Assembly: GCF_031656915.1 (NCBI RefSeq)
Contig: NZ_CP134227.1
Span: 2,976,001-3,040,000 of the forward strand
Length of the DNA: 64,000 nt
Source: Nocardioides marmorisolisilvae
GTDB lineage: Bacteria > Actinomycetota > Actinomycetes > Propionibacteriales > Nocardioidaceae
Reading direction: 5' to 3'
Below the pieces are notes generated by a model. The model was given only the letters and a program-made list of their open reading frames with translations. It was not told where the DNA came from and made no database searches. A program made the translations under genes and the position numbers. Shown piece by piece: positions 25,501-34,066 of this stretch (position 1 is the first letter of the stretch; each line of letters opens with the position of its first letter).

Positions 25501-25802
25501 TTCCCGACGACCCTGCCGCCGTGCTGCGCGACCTCGTCGCCCTGCACGACGCCGCCCTCACCGCGCCGCTGCCGCTGGCCCCCGACACGGCGCGGGTCTG
25601 GGTCCGCGGGCACCGCTCCGCGATGAAGCCCTGGCAGATCCGGCGCGACGCGGAGAAGGAGTGGCGACGGGAGTCCCGCAGCCGCGAGTTCCGCCGTACC
25701 TGGGGGCGGCCGCCGGCCTTCGACGAGGTCGCCGAGGACCCACGCTTCGACCGCTGGGCGCGGGTCCTCTGGGAGGCCGCGCTGGACAGGGAGAGCCGAT
25801 GA
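22584..25802 (+). CDS. recC: exodeoxyribonuclease V subunit gamma (RecC)
   Basis: A 1072-residue RecC, close to the 1090 or so residues usual in mycobacteria. The N-terminus LARELVIVPARGVERWLSQ-type segment and the helicase-like but inactive domains are as expected. RecC lacks working Walker motifs and instead scans for the recombination hotspot sequence. It begins with GTG at 22584 and overlaps recB by 4 bp (ATGA at 25799). A large overlapping minus-strand frame here is a codon-bias shadow. Confidence 0.92.
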   Translation: MAFTVHRAVRADLLAEGLAQLLGDPLPDPFARELVIVPARGVERWLSQRLSHYLGTSGRDDGVCAAVDFRTPHSLVAELTGTTDADPWTPDALVWPLLRVIDDASGQEWAQVLATHLGHGLADEREAALRRGRRFTVARRLAGIFASYAVQRPALLDDWESGRDTDGCGDPLPEDLRWQAELWRRTVATVGVPTPCARHRAAVAALREGRGPLGLPPRISLFGHTTMTATELELLAALGEHRDVHLWLPHPSPGLWDDREPRHPLLATLGRDVRELQQGLDRVGAVDEDGGAVPPLPDTLLGHLQSAIATDTRPVPVPVRAEDDTVQVHACHGPSRQVEVLREVVLGLLADHPDLELRDIVVMCPDVERYAPLVGAAFGLGDAVAGSHPGQQLRVMLADRSPVQTNPLLGVLGTVLDLADGRVSASAVLDLLAAEPVRRRFGLTESDLETVTGWVGRAGIRWAYDEEHRAELGLPGIKQNTWRFGLDRILAGVALSDDSDLWLGSTLPLDDVASTSIGLAGRLAEALDRLQGLTEALRGDHAVSDLVLLLAQGVEQLTAASRGEEWQLAQLHRELAGIAEAAEGAGDRLHLSLADVRALLHRKLAGRPTRASFRTGALTVCTLTPMRSVPHRVVCLLGLDDEVFPRRPSRDGDDLLVRNRRPGERDPRSQDRQLLLDAVMAAGSHLVITYTGFHEATGHARPPAVPLQELLDVLRTTAPDREPVTCHRSQSFHPDYLRPDGLVERGGRHGTFSFDPGAAGAATAATGERAAVPSLADLDLGTAPVTDIDVADLVDAVVNPVRAFLRRRLRLELPWEDEQVRDALPVDLRGLDEWQVGDRMLHELLAGRTPQDALQAEWRRGALPPGRYGWRIAKRVCDQAGPLVEVAEACRQGIAPSAVDLDVDLGDGRRLVGTVPGLHGDRLVRVGFSRLRAKQRLEAWVALVALGVAGRYGTIAGTVGRGSGGAERATYRLPDDPAAVLRDLVALHDAALTAPLPLAPDTARVWVRGHRSAMKPWQIRRDAEKEWRRESRSREFRRTWGRPPAFDEVAEDPRFDRWARVLWEAALDRESR

Positions 25803-28800
25803 CGGGCACGGCGACGGGGACCGCGATGCCCACCTTCGACATCACCGCGCCGCTCCCCAGGGTCGGGGTGAGCGCGTTGGAGGCGAGCGCCGGCACCGGC
25901 AAGACCTGGGCGGTCGCGACCCTCGCGGCGCGGTACGTCGCCGAGGGCACCCGGCTCGACCAGCTGTTGGTGATCACCTTCAGCCGCGCCGCCACTCAGG
26001 AGCTGCGCGACCGGGTCCGGTTCCGGCTCACCGAAGCAGTCAAGGCCCTCGAGGACCCGTACGCCGCGACGGACCAGGTGCTCGTTGACGTGCTCACCCA
26101 CGACGCCACAGGGGCGCCGCTCCCCGAGGAGGAGTGCGCAACGCGCCGGCACCGCCTCCAGTCCGCGGTGACCCAGTACGACGCCGCCACCATCCTCACC
26201 ACTCACGGCTTCTGCGACCTGGTGCTGCGCTCGCTCGGCGTCGCCGGCCAGACCGACGTGACCGACCGGCTGGTGGAGGACGTCGACGACCTGGTCGAGG
26301 ACGTGGTCGTCGACGAATACCTGCGCCGGTGGGCCGACAGTCCCGAGGAGCCGCCGGTGGAGGTCGGCGACGCGCGCGCGGCCGCCCGTGCCGCGGTCCA
26401 CCACCTGCGTGGTCGCATCGAGCCCGACGCCAGCGTCGATCCCCGCGCCGGCGCGCTCGTCGCCTTCGCCCGCGCCGTCGTCGCGGAGGTGGACGCCCGG
26501 AAGCGATCGGGCGGGCTGCTGACCTTCGACGACCTGCTCACCCGGCTCGCCGACGCCGTCGAGGGCGACGACTCCCCGGCTGCGCAGCGGATGCGCGAGC
26601 GGTGGCCGGTGGTCCTGGTCGATGAGTTCCAGGACACCGACGACGTGCAGTGGCGGGTGCTCGAGGCCGCGTTCGCCCAGCACTCGCGCCTGGTCCTGAT
26701 CGGCGACCCCAAGCAGGCCATCTACGCGTTCCGCGGCGGCGACACCCCCACCTACCTCCGGGCGGTCCGCGGCGCTACGAAGCAGACCCTCGCGGTGAAC
26801 TGGCGCAGCGATCCCGCGGTGGTCGAGGCGCTGCAGGTGCTCACCCGGGGGGCTGCGCTGGGCGACGAGGGCATCGTCGTGCACCCGGTCTCGGCGCACC
26901 GCACCACCTCGCGACTGGCCGGCGTGACCGCCGGCGTCCGCCTCCGGCACCTCCACCGCGCCGGGCACCCGCTGAACGGCAACGGCACCCTCAAGGCGCC
27001 CGCCGCGCCGCAGCAGATCGCGCTCGACGTGGCCGACGACCTGGCGCGCCTGCTCAGCTCGGGCGCGACCTATGACGGTCGTCCGCTCCGGGCCGGCGAC
27101 GTCGCGATCCTGCTGCCCTCCGTGAGGTACGACGGCAGCCGCATCCTCACCGCCCTGCGCGACAAGCGGATCCCGTTCGTGGTCAACACCGCCGAGACGG
27201 TGATGGGCGGTCCGGCGGCCCAGCACTGGACGACCCTGCTGCTCGCGCTCGAGCAGCCGCAGCGGCCCGGCCGGGTGCGTGCGGCGGCGCTGACGCCGTT
27301 CCTCGGCGTGACCCCGGAGGAGCTCGACGCCGGGGGCGACGACCTCGTCGACCACCTTGCCGAGCGGGTCCGCGGCTGGCTGGACCTCGTGCGGAGCCGG
27401 GGTGTCGCCGCCGTGGTGGCGGCGGCGCACGCCGCCGGGATGGCGCGCCGGGTGCTCACCCAGGCGGGCGGCGAGCGGCTGCTCACCGACCTCGACCACA
27501 TCGGCGAGTTGCTCCACGAGGCCGCGGTCGACCGGCACCTCGGCGTGACCGGGCTGCTTCGGTGGCTTGACGAGGCGATCGAGGAGGGCGGACGCAGCGA
27601 TGCCCGGCGTCGACGGCTCGACATCGACGCGGATGCCGTCCAGGTGCTGACCGTGCACGGAGCCAAGGGCCTGGAGTTCCCGGTCGTCTACCTGCCCCAG
27701 CTCTACGAGCGCAGGGTCAACGACCGCGAGACCATCCACGCCTACCACGACGGCGACGACCGCTGCCTCGACGTCGCGGGCACTCCCGCGGCCGCCCGCG
27801 CCGCCCGTCGAGAGACGGCGCAGGAGGACCTGCGGCTGGCCTACGTCGCCCTGACGCGGGCGACCTCGCTGGTCGTCGCGTGGTGGGCGCCGACCTGGAA
27901 CGCGGGGAACGGCGGCCTGAGCCGGCTGCTGTTCGGCCGTGAGGACGGCCGGGCCGAGGTCTCCCAGCAGGTCGAGGTGCCCGCGGACGACGCGAATGCC
28001 GAGGTGGTGCTGCAACGCTGGGCCGATCGGGGCGCGTTCAGCCTGGAGCGGGCCCAGCCGACGGGGGAGCCGCCGTTGCGCCTGGCCCCGCCCCGCGAGC
28101 GGTTGGCGTGCCGCAGCTTCGAGCGCACCCTCGACACCGAGTGGCGGCGTACGTCGTACTCCGGGCTGATCCGGGCCGAGGAGCAGCTGATCACTGCGGC
28201 GAGCGAGCCGGAGGACGTCGGCACGGTGGACGAGGAGCTGCCCCCGATCGATGGGGCGGCCGTCCCGGTACTCCCGCAGCCGGCGGCCGAAGGGCCCGTC
28301 TCCCCGATGGCGGACATGCCGGCGGGGGCGACCTTCGGGTCGCTGGTGCACGCGGTCCTCGAGCACGCCGACCCGTCGGCCCCCGATCTGCTCGCCGAGC
28401 TTCGCGGCCACGTCGAGGAGCAGCGCCGCTGGTGGACGGTCGACGCGGCGAGCGAGGACGTGGCGGCCGCGCTGCTGCCGCTGCACGACACCCCGCTCGG
28501 CCCGCTCGCCGAGGACCTGACACTGCGCCGGATCGGTCGGGCAGACCGGTTGTGCGAGCTCGATTTCGAGTTCCCGATGGCCGGAGGCGACGCGGCAGGG
28601 CCCACGGACCTACCGCTGGCCGCCTTCGCCACGGCCCTGCGCCGACACCTTCCGGCCGGCGACCCGCTGCGCGGCTACGCCGACCGCCTCGAGGCACCCG
28701 GGCTGGGCGAGCAGCGGCTGCGCGGTTACCTCAGCGGCTCCATCGACGTGGTGCTCCGGGTCCCAGACGCGTCCGCGCCGGGGGGTGCCCGGTTCGTCGT

Positions 28801-29143
28801 GGTCGACTACAAGACCAACCAGCTCGGCGAGCCGGGACGCCCGTCGACGGCGTGGGACTATCGCGCCGAGGCGGTCGCGGCGGCGATGGTGCACTCGCAC
28901 TATCCGTTGCAGGCGCTGCTCTACACCGTGGTGCTGCACCGCTACCTGCGCTGGCGTCTCGGGGCGGCGTACGAGCCCGAGCGGCATCTCGGTGGCGTGC
29001 TCTACCTCTACCTGCGCGGCATGTGCGGGCCTGCGACGCCGGCCGTGGACGGCGTCCCCTGCGGCGTGTTCTCCTGGCGTCCGCCGGTGGCGCTCGTGGA
29101 GGAGCTGTCCCAGCTGCTCGCCGGCGAGGAGGCGCCCCGATGA
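25799..29143 (+). CDS. recB: exodeoxyribonuclease V subunit beta (RecB helicase-nuclease)
   Basis: A 1114-residue SF1A helicase with a C-terminal nuclease. Walker A is SAGTGKT near residue 30. Walker B is VDEFQDTD near 274, followed by GDPKQAIYAFRGGD. Motif V is HGAKGLEFPVVYLPQL and motif VI is YVALTRAT. The RecB-type nuclease has GSLVHAVLEH and the catalytic VVVDYKTNQLG near residue 1002, with QALLYT following. All key residues look intact, so the enzyme should unwind and degrade double-strand ends. Its start MTGTATGT overlaps recC by 4 bp. Confidence 0.94.
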   Translation: MTGTATGTAMPTFDITAPLPRVGVSALEASAGTGKTWAVATLAARYVAEGTRLDQLLVITFSRAATQELRDRVRFRLTEAVKALEDPYAATDQVLVDVLTHDATGAPLPEEECATRRHRLQSAVTQYDAATILTTHGFCDLVLRSLGVAGQTDVTDRLVEDVDDLVEDVVVDEYLRRWADSPEEPPVEVGDARAAARAAVHHLRGRIEPDASVDPRAGALVAFARAVVAEVDARKRSGGLLTFDDLLTRLADAVEGDDSPAAQRMRERWPVVLVDEFQDTDDVQWRVLEAAFAQHSRLVLIGDPKQAIYAFRGGDTPTYLRAVRGATKQTLAVNWRSDPAVVEALQVLTRGAALGDEGIVVHPVSAHRTTSRLAGVTAGVRLRHLHRAGHPLNGNGTLKAPAAPQQIALDVADDLARLLSSGATYDGRPLRAGDVAILLPSVRYDGSRILTALRDKRIPFVVNTAETVMGGPAAQHWTTLLLALEQPQRPGRVRAAALTPFLGVTPEELDAGGDDLVDHLAERVRGWLDLVRSRGVAAVVAAAHAAGMARRVLTQAGGERLLTDLDHIGELLHEAAVDRHLGVTGLLRWLDEAIEEGGRSDARRRRLDIDADAVQVLTVHGAKGLEFPVVYLPQLYERRVNDRETIHAYHDGDDRCLDVAGTPAAARAARRETAQEDLRLAYVALTRATSLVVAWWAPTWNAGNGGLSRLLFGREDGRAEVSQQVEVPADDANAEVVLQRWADRGAFSLERAQPTGEPPLRLAPPRERLACRSFERTLDTEWRRTSYSGLIRAEEQLITAASEPEDVGTVDEELPPIDGAAVPVLPQPAAEGPVSPMADMPAGATFGSLVHAVLEHADPSAPDLLAELRGHVEEQRRWWTVDAASEDVAAALLPLHDTPLGPLAEDLTLRRIGRADRLCELDFEFPMAGGDAAGPTDLPLAAFATALRRHLPAGDPLRGYADRLEAPGLGEQRLRGYLSGSIDVVLRVPDASAPGGARFVVVDYKTNQLGEPGRPSTAWDYRAEAVAAAMVHSHYPLQALLYTVVLHRYLRWRLGAAYEPERHLGGVLYLYLRGMCGPATPAVDGVPCGVFSWRPPVALVEELSQLLAGEEAPR

Positions 29144-30945
29144 CCACCGTCCGCGGTCCCGACCCCGACCTCTCCGCGCGCCAGGCGCTTCGCGCCACCG
29201 GACTGCTCGCCGAGTTCAACCGCAGCGGCGTGCTCGACAGCGCCGACGTCCATGTTGCGCGGCGACTCGGCGCCCTCGGCGGAGAGGCGGCCCCCGAGGT
29301 GCTGCTCGCCGTCGCCCTCGCGGTCCGGGCCGCGCGGTTGGGCTCGGTGTGCGTGGACCTCGCGGCGGTCGCCTCCCAGCCGATCGAGCTGGCCGACGGC
29401 GCCGCGGAGCCCGGTTGGCCCGAGCCGACGACCTGGGTGGAGGCGGCGCGTAGCAGTGGGTTGACCGATGCCGGGGTGCTCCGCCTCGAGGGCACGCTGC
29501 TCTACCTGGACCGCTACTGGCGCGAGGAGTGCGACGTCTGTGCCGACCTGCTCGCCCGCGTGGGCCGCCGGCCGCCCGACGTCGATGAGGCGGTCCTGGG
29601 GACCGCCCTCGACCGGCTGTTCGCCGAGGGCTGGGAGGAGCAGCGGTCCGCCGCCCGGCAGGCCGCCGGGCAGTGGCTGACCGTCCTGACCGGTGGGCCG
29701 GGCACCGGCAAGACCGCGTCGGTCGCGCGGATGCTCGCCGTGGTCGCCGAGCAGCACCGGCTGGCCACCGGCCAGGCCCCCCGGATCGCGCTGGCCGCCC
29801 CGACCGGCAAGGCGGCCGCCCGGCTGCAGGAGTCGGTGGCCCGGGAGGCCGCGACCATGCCCGGCGCCGACCGGAACGCCGTGACCGGCCTCGAGGCCAG
29901 CACGCTGCACCGGCTGTTGGGCTGGCGACCCGACAACACCACGCGCTTCCGGCACCACCGCGAGAACCACCTGCCGCACGACCTGGTCGTCGTCGACGAG
30001 GTCTCCATGGTGCCGCTCTCGTTGATGGCACGGCTCCTCGAGGCGCTGCGCCCCCAGGCCCGGCTGGTGCTCGTCGGCGACCCCGACCAGCTCGCGTCGG
30101 TCGAGGCGGGTGCTGTGCTCGCGGACGTGGTCGCAGGGTTCGCCGGACGCGCCGACTCTCCGGTGGTGCGGCTCACCGAGGTGCACCGCACGCGCGATGC
30201 CCCGACCAGCGTTCTCGCCGACCTGGCCCAGGCGCTGCGCGACGGCGACGCGGAGGCAGCCCTGCACCTGCTCGCCTCCGACGCCGGCTCGGCCCGGATG
30301 GTCGACCCCGAGGACGCCACCGCGATGGCGGTCGTCCAGGAGCAGGTCGCCCGGGCCGCCTACGACGTGACGGTCGCTGCCGAGCACGACGATCGCGCGG
30401 CCGCCCTAGCGGGGCTCGACGACCACCGGTTGCTGTGCGCGCACCGCGAGGGGCCCTACGGCGTCGGCGGCTGGAACCGGCTGGTCGAGCGGCTGGTCTC
30501 GGAGCGGACCGGCCTGACCCGCTACGCCGAGTGGTACGCCGGGCGACCGGTGCTGGTCACCGCGAACGACAGCGTGCTCGGGCTCTCCAACGGCGACCTG
30601 GGCGTCACCACGCGGCTTCCCGACGGCCGGCTCCGGGTGGTCTTCCGGGTCGACGGCGCGATCGTGCCGTACGCCACCACCCGGCTGTCCGCGGTCGAGA
30701 CCGTGTATGCGATGACCGTGCACAAGAGTCAGGGCTCGGAGGCGCGGGCGGTGACCGTGGTGCTGCCGCCGGAGGACTCCCCGCTGCTGACCCGTGAGTT
30801 GCTCTACACCGCGGTGACCCGGGCGCGGGAGCAGGTCACCGTGGTCGGGAGCGCGGCCGCGTTCCGGGCCGCGGTCGAGCGGCCGGTGCAGCGGGCGTCC
30901 GGCCTGGCAGCCCGGCTCCGACAGGCGCCCGACGCCCGCGGCTAG
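29140..30945 (+). CDS. recD: exodeoxyribonuclease V subunit alpha (RecD helicase)
   Basis: A 601-residue SF1B helicase. Walker A is GGPGTGKT near residue 185, Walker B is VVVDEVSMV, the late motif is MTVHKSQGSEA and the last motif is YTAVTRAREQV. It completes the RecBCD complex as the fast 5'-3' motor. It overlaps recB by 4 bp. Its 3' end overlaps that of the convergent EF-G2 gene by 4 bp, so there is no room for a terminator between them. Confidence 0.94.
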   Translation: MTTVRGPDPDLSARQALRATGLLAEFNRSGVLDSADVHVARRLGALGGEAAPEVLLAVALAVRAARLGSVCVDLAAVASQPIELADGAAEPGWPEPTTWVEAARSSGLTDAGVLRLEGTLLYLDRYWREECDVCADLLARVGRRPPDVDEAVLGTALDRLFAEGWEEQRSAARQAAGQWLTVLTGGPGTGKTASVARMLAVVAEQHRLATGQAPRIALAAPTGKAAARLQESVAREAATMPGADRNAVTGLEASTLHRLLGWRPDNTTRFRHHRENHLPHDLVVVDEVSMVPLSLMARLLEALRPQARLVLVGDPDQLASVEAGAVLADVVAGFAGRADSPVVRLTEVHRTRDAPTSVLADLAQALRDGDAEAALHLLASDAGSARMVDPEDATAMAVVQEQVARAAYDVTVAAEHDDRAAALAGLDDHRLLCAHREGPYGVGGWNRLVERLVSERTGLTRYAEWYAGRPVLVTANDSVLGLSNGDLGVTTRLPDGRLRVVFRVDGAIVPYATTRLSAVETVYAMTVHKSQGSEARAVTVVLPPEDSPLLTRELLYTAVTRAREQVTVVGSAAAFRAAVERPVQRASGLAARLRQAPDARG

Positions 30946-33023
30946 CGTTCCGCGACCACCTGCTTGGCCTGGTCCTCCGGCATTGGCTCGTAGTGCGCGA
31001 AGGAGCGGGTGAAGGCGCCGGCACCGTGGGTCGCCGAGCGCAGGTCGATCGCGTAGCGGACCAGCTCCCGCTGCGGCACGTGGGCGCGCACCAGGGTGCG
31101 GTCCTCGCCGACCTTGTCATTGCCCAGGAGTCGACCTCGTCGGGCGGACAGGTCGCTCATCACCGCCCCGACCTGGTCGTCGGGGACGAGCACCGCGACC
31201 TCGTCGTACGGCTCGAGCAGTGACACGGTCGTGCCCTCCGCAGCGTCGCGGAGAGCCAGTGCGCCGGCTGACTGGAACGCCATGTCGGAGGAGTCCACGC
31301 TGTGCGCCTTGCCGTCGACCAGAGTGACGCGCAGGTCGACGAGCGGGAAGCCGGCGCGGACGCCACGCTCCATCTGGTGGCGGACCCCCTTCTCCACGCT
31401 CGGGACGAACTGCCGTGGCACCGCGCCGCCGACGACCTTGTTGACGAATTCGAAGCCGCCGCCCTGGGGGAGCGGCTCGACCTCGAGATCGCAGATCGCG
31501 TACTGACCGTGGCCGCCGGACTGCTTCACGTGCCGCCCGTGTCCCTTCGACGGGCCGGCCAGGCACTCCCGGAGCGGTACGACGACGTCGCACTGCTCGA
31601 CGGCCACGCCGTACCGATGCTGCAGCCGATCCAGGGCCACCTCGGCGTGTGCCTCGCCGAGCACCCACAGCACCAGCTGACCGGTCTCGGCGCTGTGCTC
31701 CACACGCAGGCTGGGATCCTCGGCGGCGAGCCGGGAGAGCGCGGAGGAGAGCTTGTCCTCGTCGGAGCGGGTGGCCGCCTCGATAGCGATCGGCAGCAGC
31801 GGCTCGGGCATCGTCCACGGCTTGAGCACCAGGGGCCGCTCCGGGTCGGAGAGCGTGTCGCCGGTCTCGGCCCGGGAGAGCCTGCCCACGACCGCCACGT
31901 CGCCGGCCAGGACCCGGGCCGCCGGCACCTGCTGGGCGCCGAACGGGTGACCGAGCACGCCGATGCGCTCGTCCTCGTCGTGGTCGTCGTGCCCGGCGTC
32001 GGCACCGAAGAAGGACGAGAAGTGCCCGGACACGTGCACCGGCAGGTCGGCGTCCAGCGCGCCCGAGAACACCCGGACCAGGCTCACCCGGCCGACGTAC
32101 GGATCGCTGGAGGTCTTCACCACCTCGGCGACGAGCGGGCCGGAGGGGTCGCACGCGAGCGGGTCCGCCGTGGCGCCGGCGGGGGTGAAGACCTCGGGGC
32201 AGGTGTGCTCGCCGGGCGCGGGGAAGGCGCGCACGCAGAGGTCCAGCAGCTCGGCCAGTCCGACGCCGGTGGTGGCGCACACCGGGACGACCGGGTGGAA
32301 CGAGCCCCGAGCGACGGCCCTCTCCAGGTCGTCGACGAGGACTGCCTCGTCGATCTGCTCGCCGCCGAGATAGCGGTCCATCAGGGTCTCGTCCTCGGAC
32401 TCCTCGATCACTCCCTCGATCAACTCGCCCCGCCGCGGGTCGCCCTCCACCCCGTCCCCGGTGATCAGGCCGGTCAACGATCCGTCCGCTGCGACGACGT
32501 ACACCGGAAGCACCTTGTCGCCGAAGGAGGCTCGTGCCAGCGCCACCACGGCGTCGGGGTCGGCACGGGCGTGGTCGAGCTTGCTGACCACCACCGCCCG
32601 CGGCATCTGCACCTGGCCGCACTCCCGCCACAGCGCCATGGTGGCGTCGTCGACGGTGTCGTTGGCGCCGATCACGAAGAGGGCGCAGTCGGCGGCCCGC
32701 AGCCCGGCCCGCACCTCGCCCACGAAGTCGGCGTATCCGGGGGTGTCCAGCAGGTTGATCTTCACCTCGGCGTGCACCAGCGGCGCGACCGAGAGCGAGG
32801 TGGACCGGTGGTGGGTGTGTTCGCCCTCCTCGAAGTCGGACACGGTGGTGCCGTCCTCCACCGAGCCGGCCCGCGGGATGGCGCCGGCGGTGGCGAGTAG
32901 CGCCTCGACCAGCGTGGTCTTCCCGGACTGCGTCGGCCCGACCAGCACCACGTTGCGGATGCGGTCGGGCCGTTCGACGCCGAGGTCCTGCTCGGTCGCT
33001 CTGCGGGAGTGCTTGTCCGCCAT
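30942..33023 (-). CDS. fusA2: elongation factor G-like protein EF-G2
   Basis: A 693-residue translational GTPase homologue of the actinobacterial EF-G2 type. G1 is GPTQSGKTT and G3 is DTPGYADF. G4 is SKLDH instead of NKxD, so guanine recognition is altered. EF-G domains II-V follow, including GHGRHVKQSGGHGQYA in domain IV, where true EF-G has a related conserved loop. Mycobacterial EF-G2 binds and hydrolyses GTP but does not support translocation well. The start at MADKHSRR is preferred over the longer frame that begins 12 codons upstream. Confidence 0.87.
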   Translation of the reverse strand: MADKHSRRATEQDLGVERPDRIRNVVLVGPTQSGKTTLVEALLATAGAIPRAGSVEDGTTVSDFEEGEHTHHRSTSLSVAPLVHAEVKINLLDTPGYADFVGEVRAGLRAADCALFVIGANDTVDDATMALWRECGQVQMPRAVVVSKLDHARADPDAVVALARASFGDKVLPVYVVAADGSLTGLITGDGVEGDPRRGELIEGVIEESEDETLMDRYLGGEQIDEAVLVDDLERAVARGSFHPVVPVCATTGVGLAELLDLCVRAFPAPGEHTCPEVFTPAGATADPLACDPSGPLVAEVVKTSSDPYVGRVSLVRVFSGALDADLPVHVSGHFSSFFGADAGHDDHDEDERIGVLGHPFGAQQVPAARVLAGDVAVVGRLSRAETGDTLSDPERPLVLKPWTMPEPLLPIAIEAATRSDEDKLSSALSRLAAEDPSLRVEHSAETGQLVLWVLGEAHAEVALDRLQHRYGVAVEQCDVVVPLRECLAGPSKGHGRHVKQSGGHGQYAICDLEVEPLPQGGGFEFVNKVVGGAVPRQFVPSVEKGVRHQMERGVRAGFPLVDLRVTLVDGKAHSVDSSDMAFQSAGALALRDAAEGTTVSLLEPYDEVAVLVPDDQVGAVMSDLSARRGRLLGNDKVGEDRTLVRAHVPQRELVRYAIDLRSATHGAGAFTRSFAHYEPMPEDQAKQVVAER

Positions 33024-33133
33024 GAACCCAAACAAACTCCTGTCCCGGCTCGCGCACAAGACCCGACGCGGGGGAGGGCCCGACAGGACGGCCCGGTGGC
33101 GTACGACGAGCGGGGCGAACTCCGCGTCCGCCG

Positions 33134-34066
33134 TCAGCGACCGTTGGCGCTGAAGTGCTGCAGGTCCTTCAGCGAGTGCCAGCTACCGCCCCAGCCCCAG
33201 CCGATCGAGGCGAAGGCGCGCACCACCGGCCCGCCGGGCAGGATCATCCCGGGACGGTGCCAGGAGCGGTCCAGGTAGGCCGAGGCGAGCTCGGGCAGGA
33301 CCAGGTGGCCCTTGATGTAGGGGTTCTGGAACGGGTTCACGTCGACGGCGAGACCGTAGGCGTGCTCGGACCAGATGGTCGCCCCCCGCACCGGACGGCA
33401 GTTGAAGGCGCCGGTGTCGTTGCCGTCTCCGGTCGGGGGCGCGGTCTGCTCGGCCTTCGTGGTGATCTGCATCTGCTCGAGGGGGAACCTCAGGTCCCAC
33501 AGCCGGTGGAAGACCCGCACCAGATCGGCGGCCGCCGTGCGGTTCACCAGCAGCTCCCCGGTGTGCCGCGAGCCGTCGAAGCCACGGAAGGTCAGCCGCA
33601 CCCAGTCCAGGTCGGCAGCGGCTACCGGACAGGCGGGTCGCCAGGTGGAGCGGGCCAGCACCCGGGCGGGCGCGCGCTCGATCCGGGAGGCGAAGCCGTG
33701 GCCGGGCAGCATCGGTACCGTGTCCGGAAGCGTGAACCGACGGTCACGGAGCACCTTCGGGGTCGGCTCGATCCTGCCGAAGCCGCCGGGCTGGTGCGGC
33801 AGCACCCGGGTCCCGAGCCACGACGGCGGCACGGTCCCGGGTGCGGACCGCTGCCGGTGCGGGGTGCGCTCGGCCCGGTGAGTCCGGTGAGTCCGGTGAA
33901 TCCGGTGAGTCCGGTGCGGAGCGCGCGAGGCTGAGACCTGTGCGGACGTCGACGGGTGTGGCTGCGTATCCCTGCCCTGGTGCGGAGCCGAGCCGCAGCC
34001 CGCGGTCACGAGCGCCACGCACAGCAGGCCGAGCACGAGAGGCAGGCGGAGCAGCCGTGGCATCAA
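33134..34066 (-). CDS. M15-family D,D-/L,D-peptidase-like lipoprotein
   Basis: A 310-residue protein with a lipoprotein signal (lipobox VTAGC near residue 23). It continues with a low-complexity His-Arg-Thr linker and a C-terminal M15/VanY-type domain. The zinc motif EHAYGLAVDVNPFQNPY carries the expected His and Asp, and GSWHSLKDLQHF near the end supplies the other histidine. It should cleave cell-wall peptides outside the membrane. The linker (HRTHRIHRTHRTHR) is encoded by a 9-bp tandem repeat and will vary in length between strains. Its start overlaps the end of the oxidoreductase gene by 4 bp. Confidence 0.8.
   Translation of the reverse strand: MMPRLLRLPLVLGLLCVALVTAGCGSAPHQGRDTQPHPSTSAQVSASRAPHRTHRIHRTHRTHRAERTPHRQRSAPGTVPPSWLGTRVLPHQPGGFGRIEPTPKVLRDRRFTLPDTVPMLPGHGFASRIERAPARVLARSTWRPACPVAAADLDWVRLTFRGFDGSRHTGELLVNRTAAADLVRVFHRLWDLRFPLEQMQITTKAEQTAPPTGDGNDTGAFNCRPVRGATIWSEHAYGLAVDVNPFQNPYIKGHLVLPELASAYLDRSWHRPGMILPGGPVVRAFASIGWGWGGSWHSLKDLQHFSANGR
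33875..33919. repeat. 9-bp tandem repeat, five units, in the linker of the M15 lipoprotein
   Basis: Units of CCGGTGAGT run at 33875, 33884, 33893 (one change), 33902 and, degenerate, 33911. On the coding strand they give the tripeptide repeat His-Arg-Thr. The unit length is a multiple of three, so changes in copy number keep the frame. Confidence 0.85.

Noticed and set aside
33875-33919. Possible CRISPR-like array
   Set aside because: The 9-bp units are contiguous without spacers and encode a tripeptide linker; this is a simple tandem repeat.
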